NCBI RefSeq assembly: GCF_014534745.1
Contig: NZ_JACVVP010000009.1
Location: 150,780 to 214,779 of the forward strand
Length of the DNA: 64,000 bases
DNA from: Flammeovirga sp. EKP202
GTDB taxonomy: Bacteria; Bacteroidota; Bacteroidia; Cytophagales; Flammeovirgaceae
Direction: 5' to 3'
Shown piece by piece: positions 17,919-27,655 of this stretch. The notes beneath the pieces were generated by a model, which was not told the DNA's origin, did not search any database, and worked only from the letters and a program-made list of their open reading frames with translations. Every line of letters starts with the position of its first letter. The stretch's first letter is position 1. The position numbers were made by a program, and so were the translations under genes.

Positions 17919-19130
17919 ATGAAAATAGGAGTTATAGGAGGAGGTGCTGCAGGATTTTTTGCAGCCATACATTCGGCGGAAAATAATCCAGAAGCTGAAG
18001 TACATATTATTGAGAAAACAAGTAAGGTATTAGGAAAAGTAAAAATATCTGGTGGGGGAAGGTGTAATGTCACGAATGTGATTTATCAGCCGGTTCCCTT
18101 ATCGAAACATTATCCAAGAGGTGAGAAATTCCTTAAAAAAGCATTTGGCCATTTTAATAGTCAAGACACTGTAAAATGGTTTGAAGATAGAGGAGTAAAG
18201 ATCAAGGCGGAAGAGGATGGACGAATGTTTCCTGATACGGACGATTCTCAGACTATCATTGATTGTTTGATGAATGAGGTAAGACGATTAGGTATTCAAT
18301 TAAGATACAGCACTACGGTGCAAAGCCTTACAACTTTAGAAGAGGAGAGCATTGGTTTAGAGATTGATGGACAACAAGAGGTTTTTGATAAAGTGATTGT
18401 TTGTACCGGAGGACAACCTAAGATAGAAGGTTTCAATTGGCTTAAATCATTAGGGCATAAAGTTGAAAGTCCAGTACCTTCATTATTTACCTTTAAGATC
18501 AATCATAAACCACTCACTGCTTTAATGGGTTTATCTGTTCCTAATGCTAAGATAAGAGTAATTGGTGAGAAAAAACTGGTAGAAGAAGGACCATTATTGA
18601 TCACACACTGGGGAATAAGTGGACCTGTTGTATTAAGAACTTCGGCTTGGGGAGCTAGAATATTATCCGATAAAAATTATCAATTTTCAATTCTTGTATC
18701 GTGGCTGAACAATTATACCGAGGAAGAATTAAGACAATATATCTACGAACAGAAAGAGGTTTTAAAGAAAAAGCAGATTAAAAATAAGAACCCTTTCCAG
18801 CTTCCTCAAAGGTTATGGGATTATTGTCTGCAAAGGATTGAAGTACCTGAAACCAAACTTTGGTTAGATCTTAGTAAAAAAGAACTGAATAAGCTGATCA
18901 ATTTCCTACTTTCTGATCAATATGATGTGATAGGTCAGACGAAGTTTAAAGAGGAGTTTGTGACTTGTGGAGGAATTAGTCTTTCTGATATTGATGTGAA
19001 AACGATGGAAAGTAAGAAAGTAAAGAACTTACATTTTGCAGGTGAGATCATGGATATTGACGGAATTACAGGTGGTTTTAATTTTCAAGCTGCATGGACA
19101 ACATCATTTATAGCATCAAAAAGTAATTAA
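17919..19130 (+). CDS. BaiN/HI0933-family NAD(P)/FAD oxidoreductase
   Basis: A 403-aa flavoprotein. The start is ATG 17919 (MKIGVIGGGAAGFFAAIHSA); a TTG nine bases upstream is rejected because the promoter leaves little room. The Rossmann GxGxxG motif is at residues 7-12, the family signature KISGGGRCNVTN at about 43-54, and the C-terminal FAGEIMDIDGITGGFNFQAAW block at about 372-392 closes the FAD site. The family is common and conserved in bacteria, but its physiological reaction is poorly defined; the BaiN name comes from a proposed bile-acid step that should not be assumed here. It stands as a single gene with its own promoter and a hairpin after the stop. Confidence 0.92.
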   Translation: MKIGVIGGGAAGFFAAIHSAENNPEAEVHIIEKTSKVLGKVKISGGGRCNVTNVIYQPVPLSKHYPRGEKFLKKAFGHFNSQDTVKWFEDRGVKIKAEEDGRMFPDTDDSQTIIDCLMNEVRRLGIQLRYSTTVQSLTTLEEESIGLEIDGQQEVFDKVIVCTGGQPKIEGFNWLKSLGHKVESPVPSLFTFKINHKPLTALMGLSVPNAKIRVIGEKKLVEEGPLLITHWGISGPVVLRTSAWGARILSDKNYQFSILVSWLNNYTEEELRQYIYEQKEVLKKKQIKNKNPFQLPQRLWDYCLQRIEVPETKLWLDLSKKELNKLINFLLSDQYDVIGQTKFKEEFVTCGGISLSDIDVKTMESKKVKNLHFAGEIMDIDGITGGFNFQAAWTTSFIASKSN

Positions 19131-19137
19131 TATCTTG

Positions 19138-19175
19138 AAATAGTACAATTATATAAAGACTTTACTGTACTATTT
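19138..19175 (+). terminator. Hairpin after BaiN-like gene
   Basis: A perfect 10-bp stem (AAATAGTACA / TGTACTATTT) with an 18-nt loop and a weak T-tail follows 8 bp after the stop. Confidence 0.55.
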
Positions 19176-19190
19176 TAATATAAATTCGAT

Positions 19191-19232
19191 GTTCAAAATT
19201 TAACACTTAAGTAGTAGTGTTAAATTTTGAAC
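19191..19232. promoter_or_regulatory. 17-bp inverted repeat upstream of TonB receptor
   Basis: GTTCAAAATTTAACACT is repeated exactly as its complement AGTGTTAAATTTTGAAC after an 8-nt spacer. No T-run follows, so it is more likely an operator or RNA structure than a terminator. Its half-site GTTCAAAATT recurs at 27552-27561 in front of the GH16 remnant, also with an inverted partner. Confidence 0.5.
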
Positions 19233-19385
19233 AATGCTCTTTTATCTAAAACTAACAATCATGGGAATATTATTAATAAAATATAATACATCCCATAACA
19301 ATGTTCATGATTTGTTTTTGTGATCTTAATCCCTACAACTTTGATTCATCTCAAACAGAGAAAAGAAGAAAAGTACAATAATTAC

Positions 19386-21929
19386 ATGAAACAAATCTTA
19401 CCTAATTTATTTTTATTACTACTCATATCTTTCACGAGCTTAAATGCTCAGACTACACTAATCTCAGGTATTATCAATGATCAAAATGGAGATCCGTTGC
19501 CTGGAGCTGTAATATATGAGAAATCAAATCCTTCACACGGTACAGCAGCTGATTTTGAAGGACAGTTTCAAATTGAAGTGAAAGAAAATGCTACTTTAAT
19601 AGTTCGTTTGATGGGCTTTCAGGAACAAGAAATTGTGGCTACTCAAAATGTGAAAGTGATCTTGAAAGAAGATGCGACAGAATTGGAGGCCATTGAAATT
19701 GTTGGTTCAAGAAGCCAAAATAGAACGGTTACTGAAACGCCAGTGGCTATTGATGTCATTAATTTAGAAGAAGTGACAGCGGCAACTGGACAATTGGACA
19801 TGAACCAATTATTACAATACGTAGCACCTTCATTCAATGCGAACCGTCAGTCAGGGGCAGATGGAGCGGACCACGTTGACCCTGCAACTTTAAGAGGCTT
19901 AGGTCCTGACCAAACATTAGTTTTAATTAATGGTAAAAGAAGACATCAATCTTCATTAGTCAATATTTACGGTACAAGAGGAAGAGGTAATACAGGTACT
20001 GACCTTAACGCTATTCCTATGGCTGCAATCGAAAGAATCGAGATTCTTAGAGATGGAGCTTCGGCTCAATACGGTTCAGATGCTATTGCGGGTGTGATCA
20101 ATATTGTATTAAAGAAAAACAGTGAAGGTGTAAATGTCAATATTGGAGCAGGTGTGACTTCAGAGGGAGATGGAGCGACTGCGAATATGGACGTAAACTA
20201 TGGAACAAAATTAGGTAACGATGGTGGATATTTGAACCTTACAGGTCAATATCAATTCAGAGATAGAACTAACAGAGTACCTGAAGATCAAGAAGTATTT
20301 AGAAATTATGTTGGTGATGCTTTGGCCCAAAGTGGTGGAGCATTCTTTAACGCGGGTTTACCATTGTCAGAAAATACAGAAATTTATGCCTTTGGTGGAG
20401 CCAATTACCGTCATGGTGAATCTTATGCATGGACACGTACAGCAGATGATGACAGAAATGTTCCAGGAATTTTCCCTGATGGATTCGATCCAAATATTAT
20501 TTCAGACATTACTGACTTCTCCATCAGTGCTGGTGTGAAAACAAATTATAAAGACTGGAAAATTGATTTTAACAACACTTTCGGTCACAACGAATTCAAG
20601 TATTCATTGAACAATACAGTGAATGCATCAATGGGAATGTTGTCACCTACAAGTTTTTATGCAGGTAAACATTACTTATCTCAAAATGTAACAGGTGTTG
20701 ATGTTTCAAAATATTACGATGGAATTTTAGAAGGAATGAACATCGCATTTGGTTCTGAATTTAGAATTGACACTTACGGTATTGGTGCTGGCGAATATGA
20801 TTCCTATGCTCAATATCCAGGCGGTACTGGTGGAGCTCCAGAAGGTGCACCGGGTGGATCTCAAGGTTTCCCAGGTTTCAGACCTGAAAATGAAGTGAAT
20901 GCTCACAGAACAAACGTTGCTTTATACTTGGATATTGAAACTGATATTACTGAAAAATGGATGGTAGCTATCGCTGGTCGTTATGAAAACTACAGTGATT
21001 TTGGCTCAACATTGAATGGTAAAATTGCAACAAGATATGAATTTTCTCCAGCCTTTGCTATGAGAGGTTCAGTAAGTACAGGTTTTAGAGCGCCTTCATT
21101 GGCTCAAAAGCACTATAGTTCAACATTTACAGATGTAGAGGGTGGAGTGACAATTGATAAAGTAATTGCGCCAAACGACAGTGAATTAGCAAAGGCTTTA
21201 GGTATTCCTGAATTATCACAAGAGAAAGCGTTGAACGCAAGTTTAGGTTTTACATTAAACCCAATGGAAGGTCTATCTTTAACGGTGGATGGCTATTATG
21301 TAGCAATTGACGATCGAATTGTATTGACAGGTGCATTTACAGATGATGATCCAGATATTGGAGACGATTTGAAAGAATTGAATGTAGGTGCAGCACAGTT
21401 TTTTACCAATGCTTTGGATACAAGAACTTATGGTGTTGATGTTGTATTAGCTTATACATATCAGATGGACTTACATAATTTCATGGCTTCCGTAGCGGGT
21501 AACTTTAACCATATGGAATTGGGAGAAATCAATACAAATGAAAAATTAGAAGGGAAAGAAGATATTTATTTTGGTGAAAGAGAGCAGATGTTCTTATTAG
21601 CATCAGCTCCGAGAAGTAAATTCAATTTTTCTTTAAGCCATAACTATAAAAAATTATCATCAATGATTCGTCTCAACAGATACTCTGAAGTAGAGTTGAT
21701 GAACTGGGATGGAGAAGTTGATCATTACGCCCCAAGGGTGACAACAGACATCGCTATTACTTATGCTGTTAGTCCAAAAGTGAACTGGACATTAGGTGGA
21801 AATAACATTTTCAATGTTTACCCAACAAAACAAGATCCTTTAGCTACCGAATCAGGTGGTTATCATGATGCTGTTCAAATGGGATTCAATGGAGCTTATT
21901 TCTATACTAAACTTGGTTTCACTTTTTAA
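19386..21929 (+). CDS. TonB-dependent outer-membrane receptor
   Basis: An 847-aa TonB-dependent transporter. I start at ATG 19386 because it gives a proper signal peptide (LFLLLLISFTSLNAQ); the 22 in-frame codons upstream from a GTG are hydrophilic and unlikely to be translated. After the signal come a carboxypeptidase-regulatory-like domain (about 23-110, SGIINDQNGDPLPGAVIYE), a plug domain (about 130-245, LRGLGPDQTLVLINGKRRH and AIERIEILRDGASAQYGSDAIAGVINIVLK) and a 22-strand-type barrel ending in an aromatic residue (YTKLGFTF). No SusD partner follows, so import of a small ligand or oligosaccharide without a surface lid protein is likely. Ligand unknown; neighbours suggest a carbohydrate-related role. 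A strong terminator follows. Confidence 0.95.
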   Translation: MKQILPNLFLLLLISFTSLNAQTTLISGIINDQNGDPLPGAVIYEKSNPSHGTAADFEGQFQIEVKENATLIVRLMGFQEQEIVATQNVKVILKEDATELEAIEIVGSRSQNRTVTETPVAIDVINLEEVTAATGQLDMNQLLQYVAPSFNANRQSGADGADHVDPATLRGLGPDQTLVLINGKRRHQSSLVNIYGTRGRGNTGTDLNAIPMAAIERIEILRDGASAQYGSDAIAGVINIVLKKNSEGVNVNIGAGVTSEGDGATANMDVNYGTKLGNDGGYLNLTGQYQFRDRTNRVPEDQEVFRNYVGDALAQSGGAFFNAGLPLSENTEIYAFGGANYRHGESYAWTRTADDDRNVPGIFPDGFDPNIISDITDFSISAGVKTNYKDWKIDFNNTFGHNEFKYSLNNTVNASMGMLSPTSFYAGKHYLSQNVTGVDVSKYYDGILEGMNIAFGSEFRIDTYGIGAGEYDSYAQYPGGTGGAPEGAPGGSQGFPGFRPENEVNAHRTNVALYLDIETDITEKWMVAIAGRYENYSDFGSTLNGKIATRYEFSPAFAMRGSVSTGFRAPSLAQKHYSSTFTDVEGGVTIDKVIAPNDSELAKALGIPELSQEKALNASLGFTLNPMEGLSLTVDGYYVAIDDRIVLTGAFTDDDPDIGDDLKELNVGAAQFFTNALDTRTYGVDVVLAYTYQMDLHNFMASVAGNFNHMELGEINTNEKLEGKEDIYFGEREQMFLLASAPRSKFNFSLSHNYKKLSSMIRLNRYSEVELMNWDGEVDHYAPRVTTDIAITYAVSPKVNWTLGGNNIFNVYPTKQDPLATESGGYHDAVQMGFNGAYFYTKLGFTF

Positions 21930-21948
21930 ATATTGTGATTATTGTGTT

Positions 21949-21984
21949 AACCTCATTGCCGATTGGTGATGAGGTTTTTTTTGC
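21949..21984 (+). terminator. Intrinsic terminator after TonB receptor gene
   Basis: A 12-bp stem (AACCTCATTGCC / GGTGATGAGGTT, two G-U pairs) with a GATT loop and an eight-T run. Confidence 0.9.
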
Positions 21985-22024
21985 TTAAATTCTCCTTGAA
22001 ATTAGTATTGAAAGCAGATGCTCT

Positions 22025-23317
22025 ATGATGAAATATTCTTTTCCAATTCTCTTATTACTCTTTTTAATGAGTTGTCAACCCCAAACTACTCCAACCTGTA
22101 AGCTCCTTGATATTGGTGAGATAGGATTGAAATGTGATTCGTTAAGGTCTGTTGGAGCGAATGCAAAAGCAGCAAATTTATACTTTAATACAGGATTACA
22201 AAATCAATCCAGTGAGCTTTTTGTCTATGCAGCTTGGCAATATGGAGAGGCTAATTTAGCAGATTCATCACTTATTGCTATAAAGAAATCGATTCAATAC
22301 GGTTTAAATAATCCATATATTCTAGAGAAGGTAGGGATAGAGGAAAATACTAAAAAAAGTCCTCTCAGAGAGGAAGTAGATCAACTTTTAAAACAGATTG
22401 AAAAACGAAATACAGAAGTTCAAAATTTTGAAATTGTCACCGCTCCAGTAGATCGTTTCTGGAACTACTTTAATAAAGCCCTTGATGATACATTAAATGC
22501 TAAAATTTACCTTACTAATTATATATGCGAGGGTTCAAATGCTCTAAAAGACTATTACCATATTCGCTATGAAAATGTGGATAATATGTACAACGTGATG
22601 ATCAAAAGAAATCCTGACTATTACCTGTATCTAAGGAAATATATTACTTCCCAAATGCTACATCAAGTAGCAGAAGAATCTACAGAGATGATGCGAAAGT
22701 TTGCAACACTTTATCCAAAAGCCGTTTTCCCAAAGACTTATATTGTTCCTGATCTGATCAATGGTTCTGGTACCCTAACAGAATCAAGTTTGTATATAGG
22801 AGTAGATATGTTTGCAAAATCAGATAGCATGCCTTTGACTAATTTAAACGATTGGCAAATGGGAACAATTACGGAATTTGAGAATATGAAATTTGATCTA
22901 GTGCATGAATTAATGCATTTCCAACAGTCGTATTCTGATTTCGAAGGAAAGGAAATCTTATTGGGGAAGTTGATCGAAGAAGGATCTTGTGATTTTTTAG
23001 TGTCTTTATTGACTAAGAATAATAAAGTAAGTCCTGGAGTGCAGAGAAATCTTGATTATTTATCAGATCAAAAAAACTATGATTTTGTAATGGATGCTTT
23101 AAAAAAAGAGCTTTACAGTCATGATTTATCGAATTGGATGCACAATGGAGGGGGCATCAAAGATAGGCCTAGTAATCTTGGATATACAATGGGTTTCTTG
23201 ATTTGTCAATCTTTTTATGAAAATGCAGAGGATAAACAAAAAGCAATTAAAAAGATACTGACAACTGATGATTTCAAAGAGATAATCCGTAATAGTAAAT
23301 ATAAAGAGATCCTTTAA
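22025..23317 (+). CDS. Lipoprotein with HELMH motif, putative zinc metallopeptidase
   Basis: A 430-aa lipoprotein: the hydrophobic start ends in LFLMSC, a good lipobox. Residues about 50-120 are helical and TPR-like (NLYFNTGLQNQ..AAWQYGEANLADSS). The C-terminal half has H294-ELMH in a hydrophobic helix context, and E-E-G-S-C-D-F about 30 residues later supplies a possible third zinc ligand, the gluzincin arrangement seen in DUF2268-type and GldB-related proteins. That would make it a periplasm- or surface-facing peptidase, but catalysis is inferred only. It follows the TonB receptor yet is separated by a strong terminator, so it is probably transcribed alone. Confidence 0.65.
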   Translation: MMKYSFPILLLLFLMSCQPQTTPTCKLLDIGEIGLKCDSLRSVGANAKAANLYFNTGLQNQSSELFVYAAWQYGEANLADSSLIAIKKSIQYGLNNPYILEKVGIEENTKKSPLREEVDQLLKQIEKRNTEVQNFEIVTAPVDRFWNYFNKALDDTLNAKIYLTNYICEGSNALKDYYHIRYENVDNMYNVMIKRNPDYYLYLRKYITSQMLHQVAEESTEMMRKFATLYPKAVFPKTYIVPDLINGSGTLTESSLYIGVDMFAKSDSMPLTNLNDWQMGTITEFENMKFDLVHELMHFQQSYSDFEGKEILLGKLIEEGSCDFLVSLLTKNNKVSPGVQRNLDYLSDQKNYDFVMDALKKELYSHDLSNWMHNGGGIKDRPSNLGYTMGFLICQSFYENAEDKQKAIKKILTTDDFKEIIRNSKYKEIL

Positions 23318-23356
23318 AAGAGACTGATTAGATAATAAAATAATCAAAAACAGGTG

Positions 23357-23382
23357 ACAGATTTTATAACAATTGAATCTGT
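23357..23382 (+). terminator. Weak terminator after the HELMH lipoprotein gene
   Basis: A 7-bp stem ACAGATT / AATCTGT followed by TTT. Confidence 0.5.
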
Positions 23383-23454
23383 TTTGATGGCAGGCTTATG
23401 GATTTAAAAATATCATTAATTTAATGCTACTTTTTAAACGATCCTTGCTTTAGT

Positions 23455-26400
23455 ATGAAATACTTATTGACTCTTTTTATTACTTTTCTTCCCATTTTTT
23501 CTTCTGGACAATCCAATAATTATTTTGAAAGAATCACAAGCAATAACGGATTAAGTCAAAATGATGTTTTGTGTATTCTTCAAGACCAAAAAGGCTTTCT
23601 TTGGTTTGGAACAAATGATGGTCTTAACCGGTATGATGGCTATAGTTTTAAGCGTTACGGCATTAATCCAAATAGCGATATAAGTTTAAATAGTAATCTT
23701 ATTTATAAGATTGCAGAGGATGAAAATGAGAAGCTATGGATTGGTACAACTGGACAAGGATTGAATGTTTTTGATCAAAAAAAGAATAAAATTTCCTCAA
23801 TTACGACCAAAGATAAAAGGCATCAAGGGTATTTGAGTAGTGATTATATCAAGGAACTATTGATAGAAGAAGATACTGTTTGGGTGGGTACCAGAAATGG
23901 ACTCGACAAAATTGTTTTTAATCTGCACACTGGAAAAGCTTCTATTGTAAATGTATTGATCAATAAGAGTAAAGATAATCTTGAGGTAAATTCGATAGTA
24001 AAAGATAGCAATGGATCTTTTTACATAGGAACCACAAAAGGTCTTTTTCTTATCAATAGGAAAAATGAACTTCAATTCGAAATCCAAAATCTGAATGATG
24101 AAATAACTGTCTATGATATCATTATTAAAAATCAAAAAGTAATATTAGCCACTCTAAGCGGTCTTTTTGTATATGATCAGGAACATTTTGAGAGAATAAA
24201 TCATCAGAGTTATACAGTACTTTTGGATCATATCGGAGATCTCTTTTGGGCGGGTACAAATCAGGGATTACAGCTTTTGAAACTAACAAATTTCGAAGTT
24301 AGTATTGAAAATGAATTTATTCATCAAGTAAATGAGAGTAATAGTCTAAGTACTAATAGTATCAGGTCACTTTGTAAAGATCATACAGGGATGCTATGGA
24401 TAGGAACTTTTGGAGGAGGCGTGAATAAATACAACATTCGTAAAGAACAGTTTCACCATATCCACAAAACACAAAATGTTCAAGGACTTTCTAATAATAC
24501 AATTAAGTCTTTTGGAGTAAGTCAAGATGGACATTTGTTGATAGGGACACGAAAAGGAGTCAATGTTAGTACGTTAGGTGATCTTCAAAAGGAAAGAATT
24601 GCTTTCAAACACTTACCCATAAATTCAGCGGTGTGTGTCAAAGATCTTAAAGTAAATGATACTTATAAAATGTTTATTGGAACCTCCAATGGTAGTGGTC
24701 CTTATTGGTTAAATTATGAGAGGGATGATTTTAAAATAGAGCCTTTTCAGGCCTATAAAGGAGCGGTTTTTAGTATAGTACAAGATGAAAATGGGATACT
24801 TTGGTTAGGTACTTATTTTGATGGATTACTAAGGTTTAACCCCAAAACCAATCAATTGACAAAGTTTAATAAAAAGACAACGCCTTATTTTCCATCAAAC
24901 ACGGTCAGAAGTCTTTTAACGGATAGTGACCATAATCTTTGGGTGGGAACGGACCAAGGTTTAGTGAAAATTAGGAGAGAGGAAAAATACTTCAATATCC
25001 CAACATTTCAAGTATTCCGGCATGACTTAAATAATAAATGTTCCATCAGTCATGACTATATCCTTACAATTTTTGAAGATAGAGGTCAACACATTTGGGC
25101 AGGTACTTTCGGTGGAGGGTTAAACAAACTAGAAGATGGCCTCAAAGGTCATTTTAGACGATACACCACATCAGACGGATTACCGAATAATACTATAAAA
25201 GGAATTCTACAAGATGAGGATGGAAACTTATGGGTAGCTACGAATAAAGGGTTGTGTAAAATGAATACTACCAAAAATTTGTATGCTGTCTATGATGTAA
25301 GTGATGGATTGCAAGCCAATGAATTCCAAGAGCAAGCATGTATACAATTAAAGGATGATAAAATGTTTTTTGGAGGTATAAATGGGTTGAATAGTTTTTA
25401 TCCCAAAGAAATAACGATCAATCATGTACCTCCAAAGGTAAGAATTACTGCTTTCCACTTATGGAATAAAGAAGTGAAAGTTGGTGAAAAAATAGAAGGA
25501 AAAACAGTATTGGTCAATGAATTGAATTCGCCTCAAAAAATCCAATTAGATCATAATGAGAATAGTGTTTCGTTTGAATTTTCAGCTCTACATTATCTAT
25601 CACCGGCTAACAATAAATATCAATATAGATTAAAGGGATATCAAGAAAATTGGTTGAGTGAACCAGCTTCAAGGCGATTTGTGAATTATACCAATTTACC
25701 ACCTGGGATCTACACTTTTGAAGTTAGAGGAGCAAACAATGATGGTGTATGGTCCACTGAACTAGCTCAAGTGAATTTTCAAATCTTTCCCGTTTTTTGG
25801 AAGACAAATTGGGCTTATGGTACCTACTTTTTGTTCTCTATTGTTGTTGTATTTATCTTTTTTCGATGGCTGAAAAAGCGTAGAGAGATGAAGAATAACC
25901 GATTAATAGATCATCTGGAAAGAAAGAAGGAAGAAGAGATTCAAGAGATGAAACTCCAATTTTTTACTAATATTTCTCACGAATTTAGAACTCCATTGAC
26001 CTTAATTAGTGGCCCTTTGGATTACCTTGATGAAAATGAAGAGGACCTTACTAATCAACAAAGGCATAATCAATATAATTTAATGAAAAAGAACAGTGCT
26101 TTGTTGTTGAAGTTGGTCAACCAAGTACTTGATTTTAGAAAAATTGAAGGTGGAAAATACGAATTGGAATTTGAGAAAAAAGATATCATTGAATTCATCA
26201 AGAATATCATTGACTCATTTCATCCATTGGCAAAGAAAAATCAAATCAAATTTGATGTAGAATTACCAACCTATTCAGTGGCTTTTCTTTTCTCTGCTGA
26301 TGCTGTAGAAAAGATGCTTTACAACTTACTTTCTAATGCTTTTAAGTTTAATAAAGTTGGAGGGAATGTGAAGTTGAAGCTAAGTGTAGTTGAAGACTTT

Positions 26401-27513
26401 TGTGTTATTACTGTTCAGAATAGTGGTACGGGAATTTCTAAGGAAAATGAGAAGAGGCTTTTCGATCGTTTCTTTACCACAAAAGGTAAAATATCAGATA
26501 GTGATCATAGTTCTGGGATTGGTCTTTCATTGACAAAAAGTTTAGTAGAGTTACATCATGGAAGTATAGAATTTGATAATAATAAAATGGAAGGAGCAAA
26601 ATTTGAGGTGAAAATCCCTATGCATGAAGCGTATTACTCAAGAGATACCGTGATTCAAAACAAACCTTCAGAACATAAAAATGTAAACGTACAAAACCAT
26701 GATTCTGAATTAAACTTTGTCAATCAAAATCGCATAAAAGAGAAACCTGTTGTATTATTGGTAGAAGACAGTGAAGACATGAGGTTTTTCTTAAAAGAAG
26801 GAATCATAAACCACTTTCAAGTTCTAGAAGCAAGTAATGGAAAAGAGGCATTGGAGATACTCAAAAACAGGACACCCAACCTTATTATAAGCGATATTAT
26901 GATGCCTGTAATGGATGGTTTAGAGTTTGCTAAACTTTTGCGTTCTAATAAAAACTTTGATCATATTCCTTTTATTTTTCTCACCGCCAAAACCGCCGAA
27001 CAAAGTCAAGTGATGGGCCTAAAAGCAGGAGCTGATGATTATATCTGTAAACCATTTAAGATGAATATTCTACTTCAGAAAATGAATAATATTATCTCCT
27101 ACAGATCATCTTTAATCAATGCGTTTGAGGATGAGAGGGTAATTCGTCCCAAAACAATAGATATGATTTCTACCGATAAAGCGTTCTTGGAGGAAGTCAC
27201 TTCAATCCTTGATAAAAACCTAATGAACTCCGATTTTAATGTGGATGCTTTGGTTGAAATAATGGGGATAAGTAGAACAGGTCTTTATCATAAATTCAAG
27301 GATTTAACAGGACTTTCTGCAGGAGATTATATTCGTAGATACAGGTTGATGTGTGCACATCAATATTTAGAAAAAACAGATTGGAGTATCAAAGAAGTAA
27401 TGTATCGGTCGGGCTTCAATACCACCTCTTACTTTGCAAAGTGCTTCAAGAAGCAATATGGAAAGTTGCCAAGTGAGTTCAGAGAAGAATTCGAAAATCA
27501 TGAAAGCAAATAG
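23455..27513 (+). CDS. Hybrid two-component system regulator (HTCS)
   Basis: A 1352-aa one-protein signalling system of the kind that controls polysaccharide utilisation loci. A signal peptide (FLPIFSSGQ) is followed by a periplasmic sensor made of two-component-regulator propeller repeats (about 25-690, repeated (I/F)LWxGT...GLN/GGG motifs), a Y_Y_Y domain (about 715-775), and a single membrane span (about 785-805). Inside the cell are a HisKA domain with phospho-acceptor H842 (SHEFRTPLTL), an HATPase domain (about 950-1060, N and G boxes seen), a receiver with D1147 (DIMMPVMDG) and an AraC-type helix-turn-helix (about 1250-1345). All catalytic residues are present. By analogy it senses an oligosaccharide in the periplasm and activates nearby genes, here most simply the GH16 remnant/sulfatase unit and perhaps the TonB receptor. 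Confidence 0.96.
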   Translation: MKYLLTLFITFLPIFSSGQSNNYFERITSNNGLSQNDVLCILQDQKGFLWFGTNDGLNRYDGYSFKRYGINPNSDISLNSNLIYKIAEDENEKLWIGTTGQGLNVFDQKKNKISSITTKDKRHQGYLSSDYIKELLIEEDTVWVGTRNGLDKIVFNLHTGKASIVNVLINKSKDNLEVNSIVKDSNGSFYIGTTKGLFLINRKNELQFEIQNLNDEITVYDIIIKNQKVILATLSGLFVYDQEHFERINHQSYTVLLDHIGDLFWAGTNQGLQLLKLTNFEVSIENEFIHQVNESNSLSTNSIRSLCKDHTGMLWIGTFGGGVNKYNIRKEQFHHIHKTQNVQGLSNNTIKSFGVSQDGHLLIGTRKGVNVSTLGDLQKERIAFKHLPINSAVCVKDLKVNDTYKMFIGTSNGSGPYWLNYERDDFKIEPFQAYKGAVFSIVQDENGILWLGTYFDGLLRFNPKTNQLTKFNKKTTPYFPSNTVRSLLTDSDHNLWVGTDQGLVKIRREEKYFNIPTFQVFRHDLNNKCSISHDYILTIFEDRGQHIWAGTFGGGLNKLEDGLKGHFRRYTTSDGLPNNTIKGILQDEDGNLWVATNKGLCKMNTTKNLYAVYDVSDGLQANEFQEQACIQLKDDKMFFGGINGLNSFYPKEITINHVPPKVRITAFHLWNKEVKVGEKIEGKTVLVNELNSPQKIQLDHNENSVSFEFSALHYLSPANNKYQYRLKGYQENWLSEPASRRFVNYTNLPPGIYTFEVRGANNDGVWSTELAQVNFQIFPVFWKTNWAYGTYFLFSIVVVFIFFRWLKKRREMKNNRLIDHLERKKEEEIQEMKLQFFTNISHEFRTPLTLISGPLDYLDENEEDLTNQQRHNQYNLMKKNSALLLKLVNQVLDFRKIEGGKYELEFEKKDIIEFIKNIIDSFHPLAKKNQIKFDVELPTYSVAFLFSADAVEKMLYNLLSNAFKFNKVGGNVKLKLSVVEDFCVITVQNSGTGISKENEKRLFDRFFTTKGKISDSDHSSGIGLSLTKSLVELHHGSIEFDNNKMEGAKFEVKIPMHEAYYSRDTVIQNKPSEHKNVNVQNHDSELNFVNQNRIKEKPVVLLVEDSEDMRFFLKEGIINHFQVLEASNGKEALEILKNRTPNLIISDIMMPVMDGLEFAKLLRSNKNFDHIPFIFLTAKTAEQSQVMGLKAGADDYICKPFKMNILLQKMNNIISYRSSLINAFEDERVIRPKTIDMISTDKAFLEEVTSILDKNLMNSDFNVDALVEIMGISRTGLYHKFKDLTGLSAGDYIRRYRLMCAHQYLEKTDWSIKEVMYRSGFNTTSYFAKCFKKQYGKLPSEFREEFENHESK

Positions 27514-27551
27514 TTTGGTGGTTGTTTGATTTATTTACCTGGAAAACAAAT

Positions 27552-27593
27552 GTTCAAAATTAGAGATCAAATGTTTAAGATCTTGATTTTGAA
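27552..27593. promoter_or_regulatory. Imperfect inverted repeat upstream of GH16 remnant
   Basis: TTCAAAAT-TAG-AGATC and GATCT-TG-ATTTTGAA form a split dyad about 63 bp before the GH16 start. The outer half-site GTTCAAAATT matches the repeat at 19191. A binding site for the HTCS AraC domain is a reasonable guess. Confidence 0.4.
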
Positions 27594-27655
27594 TAAATAG
27601 CATCTTTTAAATCTTCATGTTTATAGATATTTGAATCATATTTAAACACCTGAAG

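Noticed and set aside
19320..19385. Longer N-terminus for the TonB receptor from a GTG
   Set aside because: The extra residues are hydrophilic and would bury the signal peptide.
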